Shown here: positions 11,571 through 20,437 of the stretch, piece after piece
How the letters are laid out: the number at the start of each line of letters is the position of its first letter
Position numbering within the stretch: position 1 is the stretch's first letter
DNA from: Heloderma charlesbogerti
Taxonomy: Eukaryota; Chordata; Lepidosauria; Squamata; Helodermatidae
NCBI GenBank assembly: GCA_026122225.1
Contig: JANEZZ010002198.1
Coordinates: 496,001 to 560,000 of the forward strand
Direction: 5' to 3'
DNA length: 64,000 nucleotides
Translations under genes and position numbers: made by a program
The notes under the pieces: generated by a model
Told to the model about the DNA's origin: nothing
The model's database searches: none
The model's input: the letters and a program-made list of their open reading frames with translations, nothing else

Positions 11571-12245
11571 AACCTGCATCTCCATACATGTGCAGCAGAA
11601 GCTGTGGAAAGGATTGTATCCCTTCACTGCAGTTAAGGGATTACGCTTTTGAATGTTCCCTACGTAAAAGGAAATGAAAAGAAAACCTCTCTGCAAGTAG
11701 AATCAGCAGAGAGATATCTAGGTTAGAACCTTTCTCTCTGATGTACTAGTTTTCTACCAACAGGAAGTTCTTATGTGGGGCACCTGCACCATTCAAAAAT
11801 GGTACTTCCACACTTGAGATACAAATTGGTATTGTCCTCTCTGTGACCTCAAGACTATGGGTCTATCCAACTAGACATAATGATGGCAGACAACATTTGG
11901 GTCCGCTGAATCTAAGTAAAGAGGAGTGGGTGTGGGAAGCGATTGAAAATATATCATGAGTGGGCAGAGAGGAGACAGATTTCAAATATGCCAAAGATTA
12001 TCTCTTGTGTTTCTAGTTCAGCATACAACAGCGAGGCTTTCTAAGAGGTTGCTTTGCCATCACTGCGGTAGACTTGTGGTTGGTTTTGGAGCCCCATTCC
12101 AGGGGGAGGAACAGCTGGGGTGCAGCGTTTACAGAGGGAAAAGCACAGAGGGGAGGAGAAGCAGCCCCCTCTTTCCACTTACCCATTAAATCTCTCTCCC
12201 ATCGCTGTCTCCATTAAATGGATGTAGTAGCAGCCTGAATTTAAT
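11571..12245. other. Non-coding, nothing recognised
   Basis: No exon or element could be assigned up to the target duplication of the hAT MITE. Confidence 0.4.
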
Positions 12246-12253
12246 GTATGTTG

Positions 12254-13079
12254 TAGGGATGTCAGAGAATTCCGCCACTGATCTCGGTGAGGCCGAATGC
12301 CAGTGCATTCGCCCCCCCCCCGAAATCCATGGCGGAATGGCCTGCCACCACCTCACCCCCCACGGATCCCCCCCAGGATGAGACTTACCTGGGGCAGATG
12401 TTCCGGACGGCGGCGGCTCCGGCGGCGGCTTCGGCGGTGGTGGCAGCGGCGGCTGGTCTTCCGATCGGCTGCCGCCACCGCCATTTGCAGTCTCGTCTTT
12501 TCTTTTTTCTTTTATATCAGTGATAGGCTACATAAAGACTTACGTAGCCTATCATGGCTGGGTTAAAAAAAAAAAAAAACGCGTACGCAAATGGCGGCGG
12601 CTACGGCCACCGCCATTTGCGTTCCTTATTTTTCGCCGTCTTGGTCTACATAAATATTTACATAGACTAAGATGAAGACAAGAAAGGGGAACGCAAATAG
12701 CACACAGTACGCTATTTGCGTTCCCCTTTCTTGTCTTCGTCTTAGTCTACGTAAATATTTACATAGACTAAGATGGCGAAAAATAAGGAACGCAAATGGC
12801 AGCGGCCGTAGCCGCCGCCATTTGCATACACATGGGGTTTTTTACCCAGAGCCCTTCGCGGCTGGAAATCTAGCTGCAGATGGCCCTGGCCTGGGCCTGG
12901 CCTGGGCCTGGCCAGCTGTTCTGCAGAGCCGCCGCGGAGCACAGCCTGCCATCGAGGATTCTGGGTGGGAGGACCGGATCGCCTCCCCCCCGTTGAGGAT
13001 TCCGGGGGCAGGGCGGAACGTCTCACCCCCCCCCATGAACAGAATCCGCGAAAAGGTAAGTGAATTTCGTACATCCCTA
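12254..13079. mobile_element. Palindrome-rich hAT-type MITE, copy 1, with 8-bp target duplication
   Basis: An 826-bp non-autonomous element. It starts TAGGGATGTCAGAGAATTC and ends with the reverse complement of TAGGGATGTACGAAATTC. It is flanked by perfect 8-bp duplications, GTATGTTG at 12246-12253 and 13080-13087; 8-bp duplications are the hallmark of hAT transposition. The interior is a chain of stem-loops built from CGCAAATGGCGGCGGC and its complement, TAGTCTAC.TAAATATTTAC.TAGACTA, and TGATAGGCTAC...GTAGCCTATCA. It has high CpG and no ORF of its own. AGGTAAGT, a perfect 5' splice donor, occurs at 13054-13061 (plus) and 12383-12390 (minus). The second copy is at 20930-21832. Confidence 0.88.
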
Positions 13080-13204
13080 GTATGTTGGCTACTGTTATGT
13101 CAAGTTTGGCCCTTTGCTACACGATTCTGCTGCCCTTAGTAAAATCAATGTGTTTTGAGGTATGACACAATTTTCCACACAAGACGTTGCTCTGGATGAG
13201 TGAA

Positions 13205-13675
13205 TCTGTCCATTTTGCTTTCTTCTGCATCCAAATGCGTTTAAATCTCACATTCTTTCTTTCCTGAATATGAAGAAATTTGCGGATTTGGTACATTCTT
13301 TAAACAAATGAAAAAACAAGATCTGAAATGAAATGTTCAGCCATCTGCACCAGCCAAATTCAGCAGGATACAGCTATTCCCAGCATGGAGAAGACCACAT
13401 TGTACCTGCCTGCCATGTCGCTGTTAAAGATGAGGAGCCTGTCAGAAAAACTGAGGCAGCAACCCTAACTAAGCACTAAAATCGTGGAATGTACAGGGAT
13501 TCAGACTCAGACTTTTAAAAGCAAAGTACTCAAATCTGTCAGTTTTGGTTTCTCCCACATTCAGATTTGTAAAATCTCCACTTCTTTTTGTCTTGAATAT
13601 GGAGAACTTTGTGAATTTTGGTAAATTCTTATCGAAACTGAACTGAAACGAATTTCTCACCCATCCCTAGAAGTT
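13205..13675. mobile_element. Two degraded hAT-like terminal fragments
   Basis: Segments at about 13230-13345 and 13545-13675 share CACATTC..ATTTGTAAAATCTC, CTTTTTGTCTTGAATATGGAG-like and TTTGG.AAATTCTT blocks. The second ends GAATTTCTCACCCATCCCTAG, the CATCCCTA terminus seen in the hAT MITEs. The outer left ends are not resolved. Confidence 0.45.
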
Positions 13676-14315
13676 ATAAGGTGACCTCATTCTACAGCAC
13701 TTGTTTTCCTGCCAGAGGGAAGCAACTGTTTGACAAAGTCTACAGCAGCAATGGCAAGACAACTACTTAGACTTCCTTGCTAGGTTTTGTTTTTTTACAT
13801 ACGGTGCTTCCTAGAGTCACAAAATATAGCAATTATATTTTGTTACTTTTCTGAAATCTACCACTGACACTCTCCAGAGGGAAGAACTGTTAACACTCCC
13901 AAGTATTTTTAAACAGGGCGAATAGCCATCAGGTGAACACAGTATGTGGCATTTCCAGAATGTCCTTCCTCTCAAGAAAATTGCTTTCATGCCCAACTGG
14001 ATTTCAAATGTGGATTTACACACCAGCATTTAGAAGTACTTGGAGCATCCCAGTCAGTCACCATATATCTAACATTCACTTATGGGAGAATACTCTATTG
14101 GTGATAAAATGCACAGAAATAAAATATGAGGATAATTCTGAAGTGCCTTTAAAATGTCATCATGAAACATCAAAGAATTCAGAACCAGGTCTGAAAAATC
14201 AGCATAAAATACAATACAGGGCTTATTCATAAAATTATGTACACCTTTTCCCTCTGTCTGATGGCAGGTACTCAGGCTAGTGGTGGGAGTGGACATGGAA
14301 ACATATCCAATCATC
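13676..14315. other. Non-coding, nothing recognised
   Basis: No exon or element could be assigned before the L2 fragment begins. Confidence 0.35.
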
Positions 14316-14975
14316 CCAAGTGAATTATTGTAACGTTTTGTGCATGGGGATGCCCTTGAAGATGACTCAAAAGATTCAAATAGTGCAGAATTTTAACTGA
14401 AAGATTCTGATGGGATCATATTACATCAGCCTTCCTCAACCTGGTGCCCTTTTGAACTACCACTCCCAGAATTCCTGCCCTATGGCCATGCTGGCTGGGG
14501 CTGATAGGAGTTGGTTCATAACACCTGGAGGGCACCAATCTGGGGAAGACTGTATTACAGCAATTCTTAAAGGTCTACATTGGCTGCCTATTTGCATTCT
14601 GAGCCCAGTTCAAAGTGTTGGTGCTTATTTTGGCTTGAGACCCAAATACCTGAAGGAGCATTTCTCCCTTCACCAACCTACCAGTGTCTTAAGATCTTCA
14701 GAGGAGGTTCTTCACCAAGTTCCTTCGCCAGGGGAAGCTTGTTGTATAGGAAGTAGGCAGAGGGCCTTCTATGTGGTGGTGCCCTGTCTCTGGAATGTCC
14801 TCCACACTGAAGTGCTGAAGCAGTTATTTTGGTGCCACCCCCATCTTTGTTAAGATCCAAGCAATTAGCACTGCTGACTGCGACTGATGATTTCACTGGC
14901 TGCTAGCCTGTTTCTGAAGATCATGTATTTTGTAAAAAAATGGCTTCCTGTACCATGGTCCCAAATAAACCCCAA
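14316..14975 (+). mobile_element. L2-type LINE 3' fragment interrupted by a MITE
   Basis: Before the MITE, decayed codons resemble the L2 block DYCN.LY.GLPL (14318-14360). After it, the sequence follows the L2 C-terminal blocks: LHWLP near 14578, the SSAE-like SSEEV near 14698, RAFYVVVPCLWNVL near 14762. Several stops and frameshifts are present. The 3' boundary is uncertain. Confidence 0.7.
14427..14552. mobile_element. Short hAT MITE (CAGCCTTCCTCAACCTGG type)
   Basis: 126 bp with terminal inverted repeats (CAGCCTTCCTCAACCTGGTGCCC against the complement of GGGCACCAATCTGGGGAAGACTG). The flanking 8-bp duplications TATTACAT (14419-14426) and TATTACAG (14553-14560) differ at one base. The interior has the squamate-typical CTACCACTCCCAGAATTCC and GGCTGGGGCTGATAGGAGTT blocks. 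Confidence 0.85.
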
Positions 14976-15020
14976 CCTACCTGTCTAGTCTCCCAGGCTG
15001 TTGTATGAACCATCAAGAAA

Positions 15021-15060
15021 ATAATATTAGCATTTTTAGAATTGTGTGATTGTGTTTATT

Positions 15061-15093
<33 letters not shown>

Positions 15094-15147
15094 ACTATAC
15101 AGTTAATAAATACAAAACCGCACAATTCTAAAAATGCTAATATTAAT
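15021..15147. repeat. Inverted repeat with a (TC)n loop
   Basis: Arms at 15021-15062 and 15103-15147 are near-perfect reverse complements (ATAATATTAGCATTTTTAG and so on). The spacer is mostly a 26-base TC tract. The sequence could extrude as a hairpin. It is AT-rich and matches no element I recognise. Confidence 0.8.
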
Positions 15148-15679
15148 TTCTCATTGATTCAAACAACAACCCGGCACAGTTGATAGGTAATTTGGGAGTT
15201 ACTGGGTCAGGAGCATCTGAAGTCATTTTATACCAAGTACATGTGTGTGTGTGTATTACTTAGAGAAAAATAAGTGCATCTTTTTTTATAAGAAGGAAAG
15301 GAATGAATGTTTGAAGGCAAACTATAATTATTTGCTGTTGAAGCCAGCCATGGTATTTAGTGACATCTAGGGAGTATTATGTGATACTGCATTCTGAAAC
15401 GGTATGAAACTATGTTGTGTATGGAAATCAAAGGCTTGAAGCTTTGAGGCTGTAACTATTAACTATGGTATCAGATATATTTTATCTGTAGATTCAACAA
15501 TTTAGCCTTTCTAGGTGATTGAGAAACAGGCAAGGAATAAAGAGAGGGGGAAATAAATACAAATGATTTCTTCATTTATGCTAACAGTATAAATATGTCA
15601 GGAATCAATAGCACATTGTTTTCAAATATATGTTGTTGGTGTGTTTGCAATCTGTTTATCTGTTTTTATGTAAATGTTT
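15148..15679. other. Non-coding, nothing recognised
   Basis: AT-rich sequence with a short TG repeat near 15243. No element or exon could be assigned. Confidence 0.4.
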
Positions 15680-18600
15680 CTGTTGTTGTTTATTCGTTCA
15701 GTTGCTTCCGACTCTTTGTGACTTCATGGATCAGCCCACGCCAGAGCTTCCTGTCAGCCGTCGCCACCCCCAGCTTGCCCAAGGTCGAGTTCGTCACCTC
15801 CAGAATATCATCCATCCATCTTGCCCTTGGTCGGCCCCTCTCCCTTTTGCCTTCCACTTTCCTTAGCATCAGCATCTTCTCCAGGGTATCCTGTCTTCTC
15901 ATTATGTGGCCAAAGTACTTCAGTTTTGCCTTTCATATCATTCCCTCAAGTGAGTAGTCTGGCTTTATTTCCTGGAGTATGGACTGGTTTGATCTTCTTG
16001 CAGTCCAAGGCACTCTCAGAATTTTCCTCCAGCACCACAGTTCGAAAGCATCTCTCTTCCTTCGCTCAGCCTTCCTTATGGTCCAACTCTCGCAGCCATA
16101 GGTTACTACGGGGAATACCACTGCTTTAACTATGCGGACTTTTGTTGTCAGTGTGATGTCTCTGCTCTTAACTATTTTATCAAGATTTGTCCTTGCTCTC
16201 CTCCCAAGAAGTAAACGTCTTCTGATTTCCTGGCTGCAGTCAGCATCTGCAGTAATCTTTGTGCCTAGAAAAACAAAGTCTGTCACTGCCTCCACGTTTT
16301 CTCCCTCTATTTGCCAGTTCTCCATCCAGCTGGTTGCCATAATCTTGGTTTTTTTTGAGGTTTAACTGCAACCCAGCTTTTGCACTTTCTTCTTTCACCT
16401 TCGTCATGAGGTTCCTCAGCTCCTCCTCACTTTCAGCCATCAAAGTGGTATCATCTGCATATCTGAGATTGTTAATGTTTCTTCCAGCGATTTTAACTCC
16501 AGCCTTGGCTTCATCAAGCCCAGCACGTCGCAATCTGCGTACAGATTGAATAGGTAGGGTGAGAGTATACAACCCTGCTGTACTCCTTTCCCATTCTTAA
16601 ACCAGTCCGTTGATCTGTGGTCTGTTCTTACCATTGCTACTTGGTCATTATACAGATTCCTCAGGAGGCAGACAAGATGGCTTGGTATCCCCATACCATC
16701 AAGAACTTGCCACAATTTGTTATGATCCACACAGTCAAAGGCTTTAGAATAGTCAATAAAAGAGAAATAGATGTTTTTCTGAAACTCCCTGGCTTTCTCC
16801 ATTATCCAGCGGATATTGGCAATTTGGTCTCTAGTTCCTCTGCCTTTTCGAAACCCAGCTTGTACATCTGGCAATTCTCGTTCCATGAATTGCTGGAGTC
16901 TACCTTGCAAGATCTTGAGCATTACCTTACTGGCATGTGAAATAAGTGCCACTGTTCGATAGTTGGAACATTCTCTGGTGCTTCCCTTTTTTAGTATGGG
17001 GATATAAGTTGATTTTTTCCAATCTGTTGGCCATTCTTGTGTTTTCCAGATTTGCTGGCATGTGGCATGCATCACCTTGACAGCATCATCTTGCAAGATT
17101 TTAAACAGTTCAGCTGGGATACCATCATCTCCTGCTGCCTTGTTATTAGCAATGCTTCTTAATGCCCATTCAACCTCACTCTTCAGGATGTCCTGCTCTA
17201 GCTCACTGACCACAACATCAAATCTATCTCTGATATTATTATCCTTCCTATACAGATCTTCAGTATATTCTTGCCACCTTTTCTTGATCTCTTCTGCTTC
17301 TGTTAGGTCCTTGCCATCTTTGTTTTTGATCATACCCATTTTTGCCTGGAATTGACCTCCAATGTTTCTAATTTTCTGGAAGAGGTCTCTTGTCCTTCCT
17401 ATTCTATTATCTTCTTCTGCTTCCACGCATTGCTTGTTTAAAAATAATTTCTTATCTCTTCTGGCTAACCTCTGGAATTTTGCCTTTAATTGGGCATATC
17501 TCCCCCTAGCACTGTTGCCTTTTGCTTTCCTTCTTTCTTGGGCTGCTTCCAGCGTCTCAGCAGACAGCCATCTTGCCTTCTTGGTTTTCTTTTTCTTTGG
17601 GACGTTTTTTGTTGCTGCCTCCTGAACAATGTCGCAAACTTCTGTCCATAGTTTTTCCGGGACCCTATCTACTACATCTAGTCCCTTAAATCTATTCTTC
17701 ACCTCCACTGCATATTCATGAGGAATATTAGTGAGCTCATATTTAACTGATCTGTGGCTCTTCCCTATTCTCTTTAGTCTGATTCTAAAGAAGTTCGTGA
17801 TCTGAACTACAATCAGCTCCAGGTCTTGTTTTTACCAACTGCATAGATGTCCGCCACCTTTGGCTACAAAGGATGTAGTCAATCTGATTTAGGTGTCGAC
17901 CGCCTAGTGAAGTCCATGTATAAAGTCGTCTCTTAGGTTGTTGGAAGAGAGTGTTTGTTATGCACAGTGAGTTGTCTTGGCAAAATTCTATCAGCCTATG
18001 TCCTGCTTCATTTTGTTCTCCCAGACCATGCTTGCCTGTAATTCCAGGTGTCGTTTGACTACCCACCTTAGCATTCCAGTCTCCTGTAATGAAAATAACA
18101 TCTTTTTTTGGCATACTATCCAGTAGGTACTGCAGATCCTCATAGAACTGATCTACTGCTGCTGCTTCAGCATCTGTGGTTGGGGCGTATATTTGGATCA
18201 CTGTGATGTTAAATGGCTTACCCTGAATTCGAATTGAGATCATTCTGTCATTTTTTGGATTGTATCCAAGCACTGCTTTAGCCACTTTATTATTAATTAT
18301 GAAGGCTACTCCATTTCTTCTGTGGTCCTCTTGTCCACACAGTAGTAGATCTGGTGTCATTTGATGTGAAGTGGCCCATTCCAGTCCATTTCAGTTCACT
18401 GACACCCAAAATGTCTATATTTCATCTTGACATCTCCCCAATAACCACATCCAATTTGCCCTGGCTCATAGATCTTACATTCCAGGTTCCTATGGTGTGT
18501 TGATCTTTAGAACATCGGATTCGTCGTTCACCACCAGCACCATCGGCTGCTAGCCGTCCTTTCGGCTTTGAGCTAGCTGCGTCATCACATCTGGGGCTAG

Positions 18601-18868
18601 TTGAACTTATCCTCTGTTCCTCCCCAGTAGCATTTTGACCATCTTCCGACCTGGGAGTCCCATCTTCCGATGGTATACCGACATATCTCTGGTTGTACTG
18701 ATCCATTTAGTTTTCATGGCAAGAATACTGGGGTGGGTTGCCGTTTCCTTCCCCAGGGATCGTATTTAGTCTGACCTCTCTGCCATGACCTTCCTGTCTT
18801 GGGTGTCCCTTCACAGTTTAGCTCATGACTTCATTGAGGTGCTCAAGCTCCAGCACCACGACGAGGTA
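15680..18868 (-). mobile_element. Bov-B (RTE) LINE, near full length, copy A
   Basis: About 3.2 kb on the minus strand. The 3' end at 15680 has the Bov-B terminal AACGAATAAACAACAACA-like tail preceded by AAGAGTCGGAAGC. The 5' end near 18868 aligns with the 5' ends of the other two copies (CACCCAAGAC.GGA.GGTCATGGCAGAG block). It contains endonuclease and reverse transcriptase regions in the family order. No clear target duplication was found. Confidence 0.92.
15690..18706 (-). pseudogene. Bov-B ORF2: AP endonuclease plus reverse transcriptase, frameshifted
   Basis: This is the polyprotein of an RTE LINE that would nick target DNA and reverse-transcribe its own RNA. The N-terminal part (18422-18706) includes IGTWNVRSMSQGKLDVVIGE. 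The endonuclease core (17785-18360) keeps QIYAPTTDAEA, TGDWNAKVGSQ, YTWTSLGG, NQIDYIL and the catalytic SDHELL. The reverse transcriptase (16440-17708) shows IPILKKGSTRECSNYRTVAL, QAGFRKGRGTRDQI, IDYSKAFDCVDHNKLW and GVQQGCILSP. An intact YADD box follows near 16450, but in another frame. The downstream part (15933-16340) has FLGTKITADADCSQEIRRRL and FELWCWRKILRVPWTARRSN, and the last block (15690-15902) ends in KSRKQLNE. At least four frameshifts (near 17750, 16530, 16340 and 15920) make it inactive. Confidence 0.88.
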
Positions 18869-18884
18869 AAAATCTCCTTTGCTG

Positions 18885-18969
18885 AAGAATGGTTTCTGTA
18901 CTTTGCATAATATATTTTAATGGTTTTTAATTTTTGTGAACTGCCCAGACAGCTTCAGCTATGGGGCAG
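18885..18969 (+). mobile_element. L2-type LINE 3' tail, cut by a CR1
   Basis: TTTTTAATTTTTGTGAACTGCCC and GACAGCTTCAGCTATGGGGCAGTA in sequence match the end of the long L2 at about 24505-24560. The terminal AAATAAATAAA is absent because CR1 sequence follows immediately. Confidence 0.7.
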
Positions 18970-19270
18970 TAGAAACATAAGAACATAAGAAGAGCCATGC
19001 TGGATTAGACGAAGGGTCCATCTAGTGCAGCATTCTGTTCACACAGTGGCCAAACAGCTGCCTGTGAGAAACCCACAAGTAGGACTTGAGGGCAACAGCA
19101 CCCTCCCACCCATGTGCCCCAGCAACTGGTGTAGATAGGCTCACTGCCTCTGATACGGGAGGTAGCACATAGCCATCTGGACTAGTAGCCAGCCACTGAT
19201 AGCCTTTTCCTCCAGGAATTTGTCTAACCCCCTCTTAAAGCCATCCAAATTGGTGGCCATCACTACATAC
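18970..19270 (-). mobile_element. CR1 LINE 3' end
   Basis: It matches the 3' ends of the copies at 45953 and 50052: ACATAAGAACATAAGAAGAG, CACAGTGGCCAA, CTCACTGCCTCTGATAC and CTAACCCCCTCTTAAAGCCATCC. On the minus strand this covers the last codons and 3' UTR. It is 5' truncated near 19270. Confidence 0.85.
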
Positions 19271-19299
19271 AATAAATGAATGAATGAACATAGTTACAC

Positions 19300-19505
19300 A
19301 GAAACAACAAAGAGTCTTGCAGCACCTTAAAGAGTAACAAGTTTATTCTGGCATAAGCTTTCATGGATACTGTCTACTTCATCAGATGATGCTGATCTTG
19401 ACATATCCGATGAACTGCACAGTGTCTATGAAAGGTTACAACAGAATAAATGTGTTGGTCTTTAAGGTGAGCCACAAGACACTTTGCTGTTTTTGTTGCA
19501 ACAGA
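19300..19505. mobile_element. Possible Penelope-like element terminus (inverted pair)
   Basis: ACAAAGAGTCTTGCAGCACC, ACAAGTTTATTCTGGCATAAGC and TTTCATGGATACTGTCTACTTCATCAGATG (in pieces) are followed by a degraded inverted copy ending TTGGTCTTTAAGGTG.GCCACAAGACAC. The wording CATCAGATGAAG...AAGCTTATGC...TAAGGTGCCACAAG is one I associate with vertebrate Penelope-like elements. The assignment is from memory of the motif only. Confidence 0.45.
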
Positions 19506-20029
19506 CTGATGCAGCCACCCCCTGGAAACAGTTATACAGGTCACTGTTATATTTTGATATTAATTTGAGCCCTTGCCTATAATATAGTTACTAAGGGTGC
19601 AATCCTATGCATGTTTAGACAGAAAAAAAGTCCTACAACTCCCAGCATTTCCCAGCCAGCATTGCATTTCTGCTAATTTATAGTTGTTTCAGGAACAGCT
19701 GAGCACTGGATATTACCCTATGCGATCTATCATTGCCCCATGGCTTCTCCAGAGTTTGGAGTGCAAAAACCAATCCATTCCAACTAGAGATGTATGGATT
19801 TTGTTAAATCTGTTCCATCTGTGTTTCATGGATTCTCAGGCATCTTTCATTCCATCGTCTACTCATGGATGAAATCAGTTTATTTTTAATGAAAACATAA
19901 CTCTACTTGCACTAATTTGCATTAGCACTAATGCTGACTTCGCTAATTCAAATTCAAGCAAATCCCCGACCCCAGTAAAAAAAAATAGATAAAAATGGAC
20001 TGCAAGTCCGCAAAATCCACATGACTCAG
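19506..20029. other. Mostly unassigned; degraded hAT-like piece
   Basis: From about 19775 (AACTAGAGATGTATGGATTTTG) the sequence resembles the left end of a CATCCCTA-type hAT element, continuing to AAATCCCCGACCCC, but no right end or target duplication is visible. An ACTCCCAGCATTTCCCAGCCAGCAT block at about 19640 looks like part of the short hAT MITE. Confidence 0.3.
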
Positions 20030-20437
20030 AAAAAGCCACTCTGGGGAAGGAGCCTGTGGGAAGGAGGACCAGCCAGCTGCACTAGGTGGATCCTGAGCCT
20101 GCTTCTGCCCCCGCCAAACAGGTACTTAAAGTGGGGCTCCCAGAGGCTGCGCCTTGGCATCGCGCCAAGTGCACCGCTAAGTGCGCACTTAGCGTCACAC
20201 TTGGAGTCACGCTTGGAGTTGCACGGAACAGCACCTGAAGGCCCACCCACCTGCCTCTCCAGAGACACCAGCAGCCACAGATACCAGCAGGAAATAGCAG
20301 CAGCAGAGGGCAGCAGCTTTAAAGACCAGGGAGAAAGGGGCAAACGTGGATTTTATCTGCTCCTTCTTAGCTCCTGTTCTCTTTTCTCTTTTATATTCTT
20401 TTACACTGTTGTACATTTTATATCCTAACATTTTAAT

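Noticed and set aside
12287..13139. Open frames of 110-155 codons in the CpG-rich hAT MITE
   Set aside because: Frames exist on both strands, are Pro/Ala/Arg-rich from composition, and are not kept between the two MITE copies.
16132..17625. Plus-strand open frames opposite Bov-B copy A
   Set aside because: They are antisense shadows of the reverse transcriptase; the minus-strand frames carry the real motifs. The same applies to 51889-53463 and 29108-29530.
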